Assembly: GCA_028282905.1 (NCBI GenBank)
Contig: JANQGW010000078.1
Span: 1 to 43,980 of the forward strand
DNA length: 43,980 nt
DNA from: Sedimentisphaerales bacterium
GTDB lineage: Bacteria; Planctomycetota; Phycisphaerae; Sedimentisphaerales; Anaerohalosphaeraceae
Direction of reading: 5' to 3'
This document shows, one piece after another, positions 16,439 to 25,710 of this stretch. The stretch's first letter is position 1; each line of letters opens with the position of its first letter. Both the position numbers and the translations under genes were made by a program. Below the pieces are notes generated by a model. That model had not been told where the DNA came from and made no database searches. It saw only the letters and a list, made by a program, of their open reading frames with translations.

Positions 16439-17722
16439 ATGAAACGCAATGAAACCAATAGCTCACGCAGAAATTTTCTTAAGGCATCAGCCGCGATTTC
16501 AGCGGCAACTATCTTATCTCCCGCCAGCAGTGTTTTTGCCGCGGGAACCGAAACGGTGAAAGTCGCTCTGGTCGGCTGCGGCGGACGCGGTAAAGGCGCG
16601 ATGAAAGACTTCCTGAACGCGGCCAAACGCCGGAATCTCAAAACGGAAATCGTCGGTCTGGCCGACTTCTTCGCAGACCGTGCCAAAGGCGCTGCCAGAC
16701 AGTTTGGCGTCTCCGAAGATCTGGCCATTGCCGGTGCCAACGGCTATAAGGACATCATGAAAGGCGACGCCGACGTCGTCCTGCTGGTGACACCGCCGAA
16801 TTTCCGCCCGGTTCATTTTGAAGCAGCCATCAATGCCGGCAAGCACGTCTTTATGGAAAAACCGGTTGCCGTTGACCCTCCGGGCGCCCGCAAGATCGTC
16901 GCAATGGGCGAAGTCGCCAAGCAAAAAGGCCTGACCGTTGTCGCCGGTACCCAACGCCGCCATCAACGCGAATACCTCGATACCAAGTACGCCATCGACA
17001 AAGGCGCGATCGGTGACATTCGCGGCGGTTCGGTTTATTGGTGCGGCGGTGCCCTGTGGCGCAAGAAACGCAACCCCGGTGAAGACGATGCCTCTTACAT
17101 GGTCCGCAACTGGGTCAGCTTTACCGAAATGTCCGGCGACCATATCGTCGAACAGCATGTTCACAACCTCGACGTGACTAATTGGTTCCTCGGCCGCACC
17201 CCCAAATCGGCCATCGGCTTCGGTGGTCGCGCACGCCGGCAAACCGGTAACCAGTTCGACTTCTTCAGCATTGACCTGGACTACGGCGAAGGCGTTCGCG
17301 TCCACAGCATGTGCCGCCAGGTAAACGGCACCTATTCACGCGTGGCAGAAGTCTTTACCGGTGCAACCGGCGAGACCTGGGGCACCGGCCCCGGCAAGCA
17401 GGGCTTCCCCGCTGAATTCAAACGCCCCGACGCACCGTATGCCGGCAATCCTTATGTTCAGGAACACGTGGATCTGATCGACAGCATGATAAAAAAGATT
17501 CCCTATCTGAATGAAGCCGAAAACGTCGGTACCTCCACGATGACCGGTATCATGGGCCGCATCAGCGCCTATACCGGCCAATTGATCCGCTGGAAAGACC
17601 TGGTCGAAAATAAGCGATCGCCCTGGTACAACCTGACCTGCGGCCCGACACCGGCTGATTTCGAGAATGGCACCGTTAAGGCCCCCGCCGATGACATCGT
17701 CGCCATCCCCGGCAAGGCATAA
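16439..17722 (+). CDS. Tat-exported Gfo/Idh/MocA oxidoreductase, second of pair
   Basis: A 427-residue paralogue with signal S-R-R-N-F-L-K-A-S, cleaved near S-V-F-A-A. It has a canonical nucleotide loop (G-C-G-G-R-G at 46-51), K-P-V in E140-K-P142 and the H-V-H-N-L-D-V-T-N-W motif in the C-terminal domain. It is much closer to the standard family than its upstream neighbour. Last gene of the operon, ending 28 bp before a strong terminator. A GAAAGG element lies 11-16 bp before the ATG. Strongly GC-biased third positions relative to the flanking regions suggest a well-expressed gene. Probable role: the second redox step on the same glycoside. Confidence 0.87.
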   Translation: MKRNETNSSRRNFLKASAAISAATILSPASSVFAAGTETVKVALVGCGGRGKGAMKDFLNAAKRRNLKTEIVGLADFFADRAKGAARQFGVSEDLAIAGANGYKDIMKGDADVVLLVTPPNFRPVHFEAAINAGKHVFMEKPVAVDPPGARKIVAMGEVAKQKGLTVVAGTQRRHQREYLDTKYAIDKGAIGDIRGGSVYWCGGALWRKKRNPGEDDASYMVRNWVSFTEMSGDHIVEQHVHNLDVTNWFLGRTPKSAIGFGGRARRQTGNQFDFFSIDLDYGEGVRVHSMCRQVNGTYSRVAEVFTGATGETWGTGPGKQGFPAEFKRPDAPYAGNPYVQEHVDLIDSMIKKIPYLNEAENVGTSTMTGIMGRISAYTGQLIRWKDLVENKRSPWYNLTCGPTPADFENGTVKAPADDIVAIPGKA

Positions 17723-17750
17723 CCACGAGTAAAACCAAAACAATCATTAA

Positions 17751-17790
17751 AAAACGAGGCGCCGGCAATAAAACCGGCGCCTCGTTTTTA
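17751..17790. terminator. bidirectional rho-independent terminator
   Basis: AAAACGAGGCGCCGG (17751-17765) pairs perfectly with CCGGCGCCTCGTTTT (17774-17788) around an eight-base loop. The stem is flanked by T-rich sequence on both strands, so it can end both the rightward keto-sugar operon and the leftward autotransporter gene. Confidence 0.9.
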
Positions 17791-17816
17791 TTGATAGTAA
17801 GGGTATCCTGTTGTAA

Positions 17817-20800
17817 TTAGAACAACAGTGTCAAGCCACCGGTCAGGACATGAGTTTCATTGGCCGAATAAACTTCGCCTTCGTAACGCAGGAAGAGTGA
17901 GGTGTTTTCATTCAGCGTTCCACTGACACCGGCACCAAAGTAAATACTGTCCCTGCGGTCGTTATCGACATTGGTGGTAAACTTTGTGGTACCGCCAAGC
18001 AATCGACTCCGCATGCTTTCTTCATCCATAAACTCATGAGCATAGCCGGCAAACACTTCCGGAGCAATCCGAATCGAATCGATCTCAGTTAACGTATGCA
18101 GCCGCACACCAATCCGGCTCAGCAGTGACTGCTGCGTATTGGCATCGACTTCCAGACCTGCCGCACCGGCACCCGATTCTCTGAAATCTTCAGTCCGGCT
18201 GTACATATATTGCAGTGAAGCAGTCGGCGTCAGTGTCCAACGAGGCAGATCAATATCATAGCCGCCGCCCAGGTAGGCCGAGAAATCATAAGAATCATAG
18301 TCGGCCTTGGCTGTGCGGTTAATCCCGCCGAAATTCACGTCCCGTTCAGTCTCATTGAAGTGATATCCGAAACTCAGCATCGCATCGAGATAGAAATCAT
18401 CCTTGAAGTAAGACGCATACGGTCCCACGCGGAAGCTGTCAATATCACCGTCACCCAGATGGTTGTCAAAGCTCAGCCATGAGTGCATGTAGGAAGCATT
18501 CAGCCCGGCGATCCAGTTATCGTTGACGACTTCATCAAAGCCGAAATTAAATCCGGTCGCCGTAGCATGGAACCCGGTAAACTCTTCTGTCGAGTCCTGA
18601 TCATAATACATTCCAAACGGCTGCAGGTAGATATTGCGTGACTGGCCGTAAACGCTCGGCGTAACAGCTTTGGCGTCACGCACAGTTCCCGGTGAAGCCA
18701 CTGCCTGTACCAGGAAGGACTCCTGCCCAACCGGCGCGCCGAAACGGGTAATATTCAGGCTGCCGCGGCGACGATTGCCCAGGTACGAAGCCGTCGCCGA
18801 CAGCAGAGATTGATTCAGGTTCGCCGAAAAGGCCGCCGTTGAAGCGTGCGGAAGAGGAATTAACTGCTCAGCAGCACTATTCAATTCCGCCGCACCTAAA
18901 GCACTAAGCTCATTAATCACCGTCACAAAGTCACCGGTGGCTGACCCCATGTCTGCGTCAATCGCTCCCAACACAGCGGCATTGTTACCGGTCGCGGCGC
19001 TGCCGCCAAATGCGCTTCGTGTGGCCGTTAAGATATAGTCGTTGCCAACAATCGAACCAGTGAAACTCAAGCTCGCTGATAGGCTGTTAATGGTTGCGCC
19101 GTTATCAGTAACGCCGCCGGCAGCCGTAATAATATCAAAGGTATCGCCGGTTCCAATAAAACGATCAGTCGGCGTCGTATCCGTCACTTCAATTGTGCTG
19201 CCGGCTTCCAGGGTCGCTGTACCGGTAACATCAATCTGGTCATTGCTCAAGACCCCGCCGGCATCTTTGAAGATTTCAACAGATAATGTTGAACCGGCAT
19301 TCTGTACATAGTCACCGGTTACTGTTGTTGTACCGATGCTGTTACCCGGTGCAAATGTACCGCCATTATTCAACGTCAGGTTTCCGCCGCCGGCGACCGT
19401 ACCGGTGCCCATGAGAGTACCGCCGTCCACTGCAACATCTCCGGCCACCTGTCCGTTCAGAACCAGTGTCCCGGATGACAAAGTCGTTGCGCCGGTATAG
19501 GTGTTAACACCCGTCAGTGTCAATATGCCGGTGCCATCCTTATCCAGTCCGCCTGTGCCGGACAGTACCCCGCTCAGGCCCAAATTATTCGTGCCAAGGA
19601 TGGTTAGTGTCTGTCCAGCGCCCAGCGTCATGTTGTTGCTCAGCGTACGGGCGTCATTGTCAGATTGAATCGCACTATCAGCCGCCACCGTAATCGCGCC
19701 GGAACCGAAGGCTGCGTCATCAGCGGCAATAACGATGCCGTCGCTCAATGTTGTACCGCCTGAGTAAGTATTCACACCCGACAGCGTCAAGGTGTTGGTA
19801 CCGGACTGGGTCAAGCTCCCCGTTCCGGAGACAATCCCGCTCAGAGTCAGGTTATTGGTGCCCGAAACCGTCAGCGACTGGCCGGCAGCAACGGAAATCG
19901 CGTTGCTGATCGAACGGGCGTCGTTGTCGGATTGGAGAGTACTGTCAGCGGTGACCGACACTGCACCGGAACCAAAGGCTGCGTCATCGCCGGCAATCAC
20001 CGTGCCGCCGCCCAGTGAAGTTCCACCGGTATAAGTATTCACACCTGACAGCGTCAGTGTGTTGGTGCCGGATTTAGTCAGACTGCCGTCACCGGAGACA
20101 ATTCCGCTCAGGCCAAGATTGTTCGTACCGGAGACAGTTAACGTCTGTCCGGTGTTGATGCCAACTGCATTGCTGATGGCACGGGCGTCATCGTCAGACT
20201 GAAGCACACTGTCAGCAGTCACCGTTACCGCACCGGAACCAAACGCTGCGTCATTACCGGCAATCACCGTGCCGCCGCCCAGCGAAGTTCCGCCGGTATA
20301 AGTATTCACACCCGACAGCGTCAAGGTGTTGGTGCCGGACTTGCTCAAGCTCCCCGTTCCGGAAACAACTCCACTCAGCCCCAGGTTATTGGTACCGGAA
20401 ACCGTCAGCGCCTGGCCGGCAGCAACGGAAATCGCGTTGCTGAGCGAACGGGCGTCGTTGTCAGATTGAAGCACACTGTCAGCAGTCACCGTTACCGCAC
20501 CGGAACCAAACGCCGCGTCGTTACCGGCAATCACCGTGCCGCCACCCAGCGAAGTTCCGCCGGTATAAGTATTCACACCCGACAGCGTCAGTATGTTGGT
20601 ACCGGATTTGGTCAGACTGCCGTCACCGGAAACAATTCCACTCAGAGCCAGATTGTTCGTACCGGAGACAGTTAACGTCTGGCCGGCATTAATGCCAATC
20701 GCGTTGCTGATAGCACGGGCATCATCGTCAGACTGAAGCACACTGTCAGCGGTGACTGTTACCGCACCGGAACCAAACGCCGCATCGTTACCGGCAATCA

Positions 20801-21323
20801 CCATGCCGCCGCTCAGCGTGGTTCCACCGGAATAGGTATTCACGCCGGACAATGTCAGCGTGCCGGTACCGGACTGGGTCAATCCGCCCGCACCTGAAAT
20901 GATGCTGGAAATGCTGAAATCATCAGTCCCGTTAAAGACAATCCCGCCGCCTGCATTACTGACAAGGTTCACGCCGATGGTATGGGCAAAACCGCTGGTT
21001 CCGCCAATCGTCCCGCCGGCATCCAGCGAAAAACTTCCGGCACCGGAAATCGAATAAGCACCTGCCGCCGTATCAAAGCTGATGGCCGAAATATCAGTAT
21101 AGGCTCCATCGGCTCCGGTCACCGTGAAATCTCCGGCGTCGCTGCCAAAGGTCAGGGAATCGGAAACCGCCCCCGCTACCGGAGCAGTTCCGCCCGTCCA
21201 GTTTGTGTCGGTTGACCAGACATTATCCGTTGCCCCGCTCCAGTCAAAAGCCGCATAGGCAGCAGTACTGATTGCTAACAAGGCAATGAGAATCACAATA
21301 GACCGTAATTTTGGTGAATACAT
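17817..21323 (-). CDS. autotransporter with tandem PATR-type passenger repeats
   Basis: An 1168-residue surface protein (type Va secretion). A Sec signal ends at T-A-A-Y-A-A (about residue 25). Residues about 26-145 start the beta-helical passenger. Residues 146-590 are five tandem 89-residue repeats containing L-T-L-S-G-V-N-T-Y-x-G-G-T and N-D-A-A-F-G-S-G-A-V, and a partial sixth copy runs to about 664. This is the passenger-associated transport repeat type. The last about 290 residues form an autotransporter beta-barrel (Y-L-Q-P-F-G, alternating aromatic strands, closing G-G-L-T-L-L-F). No catalytic motif was seen, so adhesion or surface coating is the likely role. AAGGAG eight bases before the ATG. 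It is monocistronic, ending at the bidirectional terminator. Confidence 0.88.
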   Translation of the reverse strand: MYSPKLRSIVILIALLAISTAAYAAFDWSGATDNVWSTDTNWTGGTAPVAGAVSDSLTFGSDAGDFTVTGADGAYTDISAISFDTAAGAYSISGAGSFSLDAGGTIGGTSGFAHTIGVNLVSNAGGGIVFNGTDDFSISSIISGAGGLTQSGTGTLTLSGVNTYSGGTTLSGGMVIAGNDAAFGSGAVTVTADSVLQSDDDARAISNAIGINAGQTLTVSGTNNLALSGIVSGDGSLTKSGTNILTLSGVNTYTGGTSLGGGTVIAGNDAAFGSGAVTVTADSVLQSDNDARSLSNAISVAAGQALTVSGTNNLGLSGVVSGTGSLSKSGTNTLTLSGVNTYTGGTSLGGGTVIAGNDAAFGSGAVTVTADSVLQSDDDARAISNAVGINTGQTLTVSGTNNLGLSGIVSGDGSLTKSGTNTLTLSGVNTYTGGTSLGGGTVIAGDDAAFGSGAVSVTADSTLQSDNDARSISNAISVAAGQSLTVSGTNNLTLSGIVSGTGSLTQSGTNTLTLSGVNTYSGGTTLSDGIVIAADDAAFGSGAITVAADSAIQSDNDARTLSNNMTLGAGQTLTILGTNNLGLSGVLSGTGGLDKDGTGILTLTGVNTYTGATTLSSGTLVLNGQVAGDVAVDGGTLMGTGTVAGGGNLTLNNGGTFAPGNSIGTTTVTGDYVQNAGSTLSVEIFKDAGGVLSNDQIDVTGTATLEAGSTIEVTDTTPTDRFIGTGDTFDIITAAGGVTDNGATINSLSASLSFTGSIVGNDYILTATRSAFGGSAATGNNAAVLGAIDADMGSATGDFVTVINELSALGAAELNSAAEQLIPLPHASTAAFSANLNQSLLSATASYLGNRRRGSLNITRFGAPVGQESFLVQAVASPGTVRDAKAVTPSVYGQSRNIYLQPFGMYYDQDSTEEFTGFHATATGFNFGFDEVVNDNWIAGLNASYMHSWLSFDNHLGDGDIDSFRVGPYASYFKDDFYLDAMLSFGYHFNETERDVNFGGINRTAKADYDSYDFSAYLGGGYDIDLPRWTLTPTASLQYMYSRTEDFRESGAGAAGLEVDANTQQSLLSRIGVRLHTLTEIDSIRIAPEVFAGYAHEFMDEESMRSRLLGGTTKFTTNVDNDRRDSIYFGAGVSGTLNENTSLFLRYEGEVYSANETHVLTGGLTLLF
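19554..20888 (-). repeat. five tandem 267-bp repeats in the autotransporter gene
   Basis: Each unit encodes 89 residues, beginning at protein residues 146, 235, 324, 413 and 502. Units 1 and 3 share D-D-D-A-R-A-I-S-N-A-x-G-I-N, while units 2 and 4 share D-N-D-A-R-S-x-S-N-A-I-S-V-A-A. A 534-bp pair was therefore duplicated as a block after the first duplication. Units 1-4 are nearly identical in DNA; unit 5 is more diverged. Confidence 0.9.
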
Positions 21324-21748
21324 CGTTTAATCTCCTTATTTAAAGAATATACATTGCATGAACTAAATGCAGACATACGTGTTTTCGTCTGGGGACAGTC
21401 AAAAACTTTAGGGATATTTACGGATAGAACCTGCCCCGCAGGCAGGCGTATTATGTTTGATGTTTCCTTGATTCACAGCGATTCTACCGGAAATCCATTT
21501 TCAGTTGTTGTAATAGTATTAAAAACAACTCTTTTATCGCTAAATCTTAATGGTCCGGACTGTTCAGTCAAGTAATAATGTCACGCATCCACGGCAATAA
21601 AAACGCGGAAAAACACAAAACATGACCAAAAAAGCAGGATAGTATCTAAAAAGTCTTTGTCTGCGATAGCCGATAAAGACAATACTTGAAATAATGGCGT
21701 CCATACGATACGCTCAGGCAATAACTTAGAAGATAAGGAATATTTACG
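21324..21748. other. 425-bp region between divergent autotransporter and fhs genes
   Basis: No gene is supported. A rightward frame at 21354-21575 has no ribosome-binding site or family match. The region holds the AAGGAG of the autotransporter at its left end, a small GC-rich palindrome (21430-21446), and near 21651-21690 competing short dyads (GTCTTT/AAAGAC, TTGTCT/AGACAA). A weak promoter for fhs may be TTGAAA, a 17-bp spacer and TACGCT at about 21685-21715. Confidence 0.4.
21430..21446. repeat. short GC-rich palindrome
   Basis: CCTGCC, five bases (CCGCA), then GGCAGG: a perfect 6-bp inverted repeat in an AT-rich spacer. It resembles short dispersed intergenic palindromes seen in several environmental genomes, but only one copy was noticed here. 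Confidence 0.45.
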
Positions 21749-23515
21749 ATGCCAAAACCGGACCCAACCGTCATGAAGGACTGGCAGATCGCCGAAGCTG
21801 CCGAAGAGAACATGAAGCCGCTGTACCAGTTGGCCCGCGATTTAGGGCTGGCCTATGGTGAATTGCTGCCGATGGGTGAACAACTGGCCAAAATCGACTA
21901 CAAAAAAGTGCTTCATCGCCTCCGCCACGCACCAACCGGTCGGTATATCGACGTGACGGCGATTACCCCGACCCCCTTTGGCGAAGGTAAAACCACCACC
22001 ACCATCGGACTGGTCCAGGGCCTCGGCAAGCTCGGAAAACGCGTCTGCGGCTGTATTCGCCAGCCTTCCGGCGGGCCGACCTTCAATATCAAAGGTTCCG
22101 CCGCCGGCGGCGGACTGAGCCAATGTATTCCGATGGTGCCGTTTTCGATTCGCCTGACCGGCGATGTCGAATGTGTCACCAATGCCCATAACCTGGCAAT
22201 GGTTGCCCTGACAGCCCGGATGCAGCACGAAAACAACTACGACGATGAGCGGCTGGAGAAAATCGGCCTCGAACGCCTCAATATTGACCCGGAAAACGTC
22301 CAGATCAAATGGGCCATTGACTTTTGCGCTCAGGCACTGCGTAACATCACCATCGGTAAAGGCGGCAAGATGGACGGGCTCCAGATGGAATCCGGCGCGC
22401 AAATCTCTGTATCCAGTGAAGTTATGGCAATTCTATCGGTCGCCAAGAACCTCCGCGACCTCCGCCAGCGAATGGCGAAAATCGTAGTCGCCTATGACAA
22501 AGACGGTAACGAAGTGACGACCGCCGACCTGGAAGTCGATGGTGCAATGACCGCTTGGATGGTCGATGCCCTGAATCCCAACCTCGTCCAGACCATCGAA
22601 GGCCAGCCGATTCTGGTTCATGCCGGCCCATTTGCCAATATCGCTATCGGCCAGAGCAGTATCATCGCGGATCTGGTGGCAACCAAGCTGAGCGATTACG
22701 TGGTGACCGAAAGCGGGTTTGCCGCCGATATCGGGTTTGAGAAGTTCTGGAACCTGAAATGCCGCATGTCGGGCCTCAAACCGCACGCAGTGGTCATCGT
22801 TGCGACAGTTCGCGCATTGAAAATGCACGGCGGCGGCCCGGAAGTCAAGCCCGGCAAACCCTTAGCCGAGGAATACACGCAGGAAAACCTCGAACTGCTC
22901 GAAAAAGGCTGCGAAAATCTGCTCGCCCATATCGATATCGTCCGAAAGTCCGGCATTCGTCCGATTGTCTGTATTAACAAATTTTATACGGATACCGACG
23001 CGGAAGTGGCCCTCGTTCGCCGTATCGCCGAAGAGGCCGGCGCCGAAGCCGCCGTTTCCGACCACTGGCTCAAAGGTGGTGAAGGTGCGATCGAATTAGC
23101 CGAAAAAGTCGCCGCTGTCGCACAGGAAGAAAAAGACTTCCACTATCTGTATGACCTTAAGATGCCGCTGAAAGAGCGAATCGAGAAGATTGCCACCGAA
23201 ATCTACGGTGCCGACGGCGTCACCTATTCGGACAAGGCACTGGCCAAAATCGAGAAAATCGACAATACACCCGAAATGCGAAAACTGGGCACCTGCATGG
23301 TCAAAACCCACCTGAGCCTCTCGCACGACCCGACCCTTAAGGGCCGCCCCACCGGCTGGCAACTGCCGATTCGCGATGTCATGGTCTATGAAGGCGCCGG
23401 CTATGTCGTGCCGATTGCCGGGGATATCAAACTCATGCCCGGTACCGGCTCCAACCCGGCCTATCGAAAAATCGACGTCGATGTCAAGACCGGAAAGGTC
23501 CAGGGCCTGTTCTAA
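21749..23515 (+). CDS. fhs: formate-tetrahydrofolate ligase
   Basis: A 588-residue cytoplasmic enzyme making 10-formyl-tetrahydrofolate from formate, THF and ATP. The N-terminal part contains the ATP-binding [13 protein letters not shown] (about 73-85), then [19 protein letters not shown], the N-A-H-N-L segment and the family-wide [12 protein letters not shown]. The length is close to the usual 555-560 plus a slightly longer N-terminus. AAGGAA lies about nine bases before the ATG. Together with folD 468 bp downstream it forms the formyl-methenyl-methylene THF branch, usable for biosynthesis or for a formate-linked one-carbon pathway. Confidence 0.96.
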   Translation: MPKPDPTVMKDWQIAEAAEENMKPLYQLARDLGLAYGELLPMGEQLAKIDYKKVLHRLRHAPTGRYIDVTAITPTPFGEGKTTTTIGLVQGLGKLGKRVCGCIRQPSGGPTFNIKGSAAGGGLSQCIPMVPFSIRLTGDVECVTNAHNLAMVALTARMQHENNYDDERLEKIGLERLNIDPENVQIKWAIDFCAQALRNITIGKGGKMDGLQMESGAQISVSSEVMAILSVAKNLRDLRQRMAKIVVAYDKDGNEVTTADLEVDGAMTAWMVDALNPNLVQTIEGQPILVHAGPFANIAIGQSSIIADLVATKLSDYVVTESGFAADIGFEKFWNLKCRMSGLKPHAVVIVATVRALKMHGGGPEVKPGKPLAEEYTQENLELLEKGCENLLAHIDIVRKSGIRPIVCINKFYTDTDAEVALVRRIAEEAGAEAAVSDHWLKGGEGAIELAEKVAAVAQEEKDFHYLYDLKMPLKERIEKIATEIYGADGVTYSDKALAKIEKIDNTPEMRKLGTCMVKTHLSLSHDPTLKGRPTGWQLPIRDVMVYEGAGYVVPIAGDIKLMPGTGSNPAYRKIDVDVKTGKVQGLF

Positions 23516-23613
23516 ACGGTATTTTTTGCTTGCGAATACCGGCTATTCGGGTAATATTGAACAACAATATCGTCTTGTTAACAAAGGATTACTTTTCGAA
23601 AGGAGTCATTACT

Positions 23614-23838
23614 ATGAGCGAGCAGGTTTCTTCCCAAAATGGTATTGTTGTCCTGATTCTGGCCATTTTATTAGGCCCCCTCGGCGTTCACCGGTTTATG
23701 GTGGGCAAAATCGGCACCGGCGTACTGATGCTGCTGACATTTGGCGGATTCGGTATCTGGGCACTGATTGACGTGATCATGATTATCATCGGGGCATTCA
23801 CCGACGCCGACGGCAACAAGATCAAGCTGTCCAATTAG
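23614..23838 (+). CDS. TM2-domain membrane protein
   Basis: A 74-residue protein with two transmembrane helices (about 10-28 and 37-60) joined by the TM2 signature G-P-L-G-V-H-R-F-M-V-G-K, then T-G-V-L-M-L-L-T-F-G-G-F-G-I-W and D-V-I-M-I-I-I-G. A short charged tail, DADGNKIKLSN, follows. AAAGGAG ten bases before ATG 23614 fixes the start and rules out longer versions. The function of bacterial TM2 proteins is unknown. It sits between fhs and folD but has its own terminator. A perfect palindrome ATATTG-N5-CAATAT (23554-23570) lies in its upstream region. Confidence 0.88.
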   Translation: MSEQVSSQNGIVVLILAILLGPLGVHRFMVGKIGTGVLMLLTFGGFGIWALIDVIMIIIGAFTDADGNKIKLSN

Positions 23839-23864
23839 CACGACTCAGCGTATCCAGTTTTACT

Positions 23865-23903
23865 CAGGCTGTGTTCTCGATTGGGAGCGCAGCCTGCTTT
23901 TCG
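23865..23903 (+). terminator. rho-independent terminator after the TM2 gene
   Basis: CAGGCTG (23865-23871) pairs with CAGCCTG (23890-23896). The stem continues inward as GTTCTC with GGGAGC (including G-U pairs) around a GATT loop, giving about 14 pairs. CTTTTCGTTT follows. Confidence 0.75.
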
Positions 23904-23982
23904 TTTGATTATCCTTGTCAAAAGGTTGTAAATATTTAAAATAACGACTTAATTTTTATGAATTCCAATTTTTGGAGAAATC

Positions 23983-24867
23983 ATGACGGCAAAAATTATT
24001 GACGGAAAACAAGTAGCCGCGGACATGCGGGCCGAACTGAAGGATAAAGTCGCAGAACTCAAGACCCAGGGCGTTGTGCCCGGTCTGGCGGTGATTCTGG
24101 TCGGTGACGACCCGGCTTCGAAGTCGTATGTGACCGCCAAGGAAAAGGCTTGTGAAGAAATCGGCATTTACAGCGATGACAACCGCCTGCCGGATGACAC
24201 CAGCGAAGAAGATCTGCTGGCACTCGTCGAAAAGTGCAACAACGACCCGAAGATCAACGGGATTCTCGTGCAGTTGCCGCTGCCCAAGCACATCGACGAA
24301 GACAAGGTGCTGCTGGCGATTGACCCGGCCAAAGATGTCGATGGTTTCCACCCGGTCAACGTCGGCAAGATGGTTGTCGGCCAGGACGCGTTTCTGCCCT
24401 GTACGCCGCACGGCGTAATTCAACTACTGTTGCGCAACGACGTGCCGCTGGAAGGCGCCGAAGTCGTCGTGGTCGGCCGCAGTAACATCGTCGGCAAACC
24501 CGTCGCCAATATGCTTATCCAGAAAGCCGCCACCGGAAACGCGACCGTCACGGTTTGTCACACCCGCACAAAAAACATGGCTGAACATGTTAAACGCGCC
24601 GATATCATCATCGCCGCCGCCGGCTGGCCCAACACCGTCACCGCGGATATGGTCAAAGACGGCGCGGTCGTCATTGATGTTGGTGTTAATCGTGTCGAAG
24701 ACGCCACCAAAAAACGCGGCTATCGCCTCGTCGGCGATGTGGACTTTGAAGCGGTCAAGGAAAAGGCGTCCCTGATTACCCCGGTTCCCGGCGGCGTCGG
24801 CCCCATGACCATCACCATGCTGCTCTACAACACCGTCCTGTCAGCAGAAAAAGCCATGGCAAAGTAG
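23983..24867 (+). CDS. folD: bifunctional methylene-THF dehydrogenase/methenyl-THF cyclohydrolase
   Basis: A 294-residue cytoplasmic enzyme interconverting 5,10-methylene-, 5,10-methenyl- and 10-formyl-THF with NADP(H). Family signatures are present: [16 protein letters not shown], in which Y49 and K53 match the catalytic Tyr/Lys of E. coli Fol[10 protein letters not shown] (93-101); [19 protein letters not shown] at the Rossmann loop; and [10 protein letters not shown] near the end. GGAGA just upstream of the ATG. It works on the product of fhs. A strong terminator follows the stop. Confidence 0.96.
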   Translation: MTAKIIDGKQVAADMRAELKDKVAELKTQGVVPGLAVILVGDDPASKSYVTAKEKACEEIGIYSDDNRLPDDTSEEDLLALVEKCNNDPKINGILVQLPLPKHIDEDKVLLAIDPAKDVDGFHPVNVGKMVVGQDAFLPCTPHGVIQLLLRNDVPLEGAEVVVVGRSNIVGKPVANMLIQKAATGNATVTVCHTRTKNMAEHVKRADIIIAAAGWPNTVTADMVKDGAVVIDVGVNRVEDATKKRGYRLVGDVDFEAVKEKASLITPVPGGVGPMTITMLLYNTVLSAEKAMAK

Positions 24868-24890
24868 CAGCAAAAAATCACAACACAAAC

Positions 24891-24927
24891 AAAAGCCGAA
24901 TCCTGTTGATTAGGATTCGGCTTTTTT
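24891..24927. terminator. bidirectional rho-independent terminator after folD
   Basis: AAAAGCCGAATCCT (24891-24904) pairs perfectly with AGGATTCGGCTTTT (24912-24925) around a seven-base loop, with T-runs on both strands. It ends folD and also serves the convergent gene at 24963. Confidence 0.9.
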
Positions 24928-24962
24928 ATTTTCATTATACTCGGAACACGTATATGGATTCC

Positions 24963-25628
24963 CTATCGTGTGGTTCGGATCTTTTCAGAAATTCTGTCTA
25001 AATCGAGACTCTCATCTGTAAGATTATATGTGATCCACTTTCTTTTCTCACAATCAACAACAAGAGTGTATGTTTCCATCTCAACAATCGGCAGCTGCTC
25101 TATCTGCTGTTCTGTCAGCTTAAAACAGCTTACATGATCTGTATCCCTAAAAAAATCCCATCCGGCAAAGTGGATTAACTTGATTTTTGGAGTATAGCCG
25201 ATGATCCATTTAAATTGGCCAACCGAAGTCTCATAACTATAAGGCACAAGAACTTCAGCAAGAGTAATACCGTCTTGACCCTGTCTTTCAAAATACTTGT
25301 GTAACCGTTTTACGGCAATCTCTGTAAACTCATCTTTTGTAATTGTTTCATCGAGATTTAAGCCGTCGATGTCTTCTCGTGCCAAAACCCGTGCAGGCGG
25401 ATAACTGTCCGATGATTCTAAAAGTGCAAATAAATGATCGGGGACTTTTTCAATATAGGAATATTGCTTTAATTTTTCAAACTCCATAAAATCAATTTCA
25501 ACAATACCAAACGGACATTGCTTGTCTAAATACATAATTGGATGTAAAACGGATGATGCTTTGTCACACTCTTTAAACTTCGGGCCGTCACTCTTTTTCT
25601 CTTCGATAAAATCCCAATAACAATACAT
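24963..25628 (-). CDS. hypothetical protein, 221 aa
   Basis: No family was recognised. The protein is soluble (no signal peptide or membrane helix), acidic and rich in aromatic residues. It has a Cys-containing start (M-Y-C-Y-W-D-F-I-E-E) and two plausible beta-rich segments (V-P-Y-S-Y-E-T-S-V-G-Q-F-K-W-I-I-G-Y; T-Y-T-L-V-V-D-C-E-K-R-K-W). TTAGGA precedes the ATG. Its DNA is clearly more AT-rich than the one-carbon genes on one side and the secretion ATPase on the other, which may mean recent acquisition. It has a separate possible promoter, so it is probably not part of the upstream operon. Confidence 0.65.
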   Translation of the reverse strand: MYCYWDFIEEKKSDGPKFKECDKASSVLHPIMYLDKQCPFGIVEIDFMEFEKLKQYSYIEKVPDHLFALLESSDSYPPARVLAREDIDGLNLDETITKDEFTEIAVKRLHKYFERQGQDGITLAEVLVPYSYETSVGQFKWIIGYTPKIKLIHFAGWDFFRDTDHVSCFKLTEQQIEQLPIVEMETYTLVVDCEKRKWITYNLTDESLDLDRISEKIRTTR

Positions 25629-25655
25629 CGCTAATCCTAAATCGAATGAGTTATC

Positions 25656-25685
25656 TTATTAAGGCAAAACAAAGTTTTCAGTCAA
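25656..25685 (-). promoter_or_regulatory. possible promoter of the 221-aa hypothetical gene
   Basis: On the minus strand TTGACT (25680-25685), an 18-bp spacer and TAATAA (25656-25661) lie about 30 bp upstream of the ATG at 25628. Confidence 0.35.
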
Positions 25686-25710
25686 TCGCGTATTTTTAAA
25701 AGCGTTGGCA

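Noticed and set aside
19554..20888. CRISPR array
   Set aside because: The repeats are long, contiguous, in-frame coding units without spacers.
21354..21575. 73-residue rightward frame between autotransporter and fhs
   Set aside because: It runs through a GC-rich palindrome, has no ribosome-binding site and no recognisable family.
21577..21748. Tetrahydrofolate riboswitch ahead of fhs
   Set aside because: Short dyads exist near 21651-21690, but the conserved sequence and two-arm layout of known THF riboswitches were not found.
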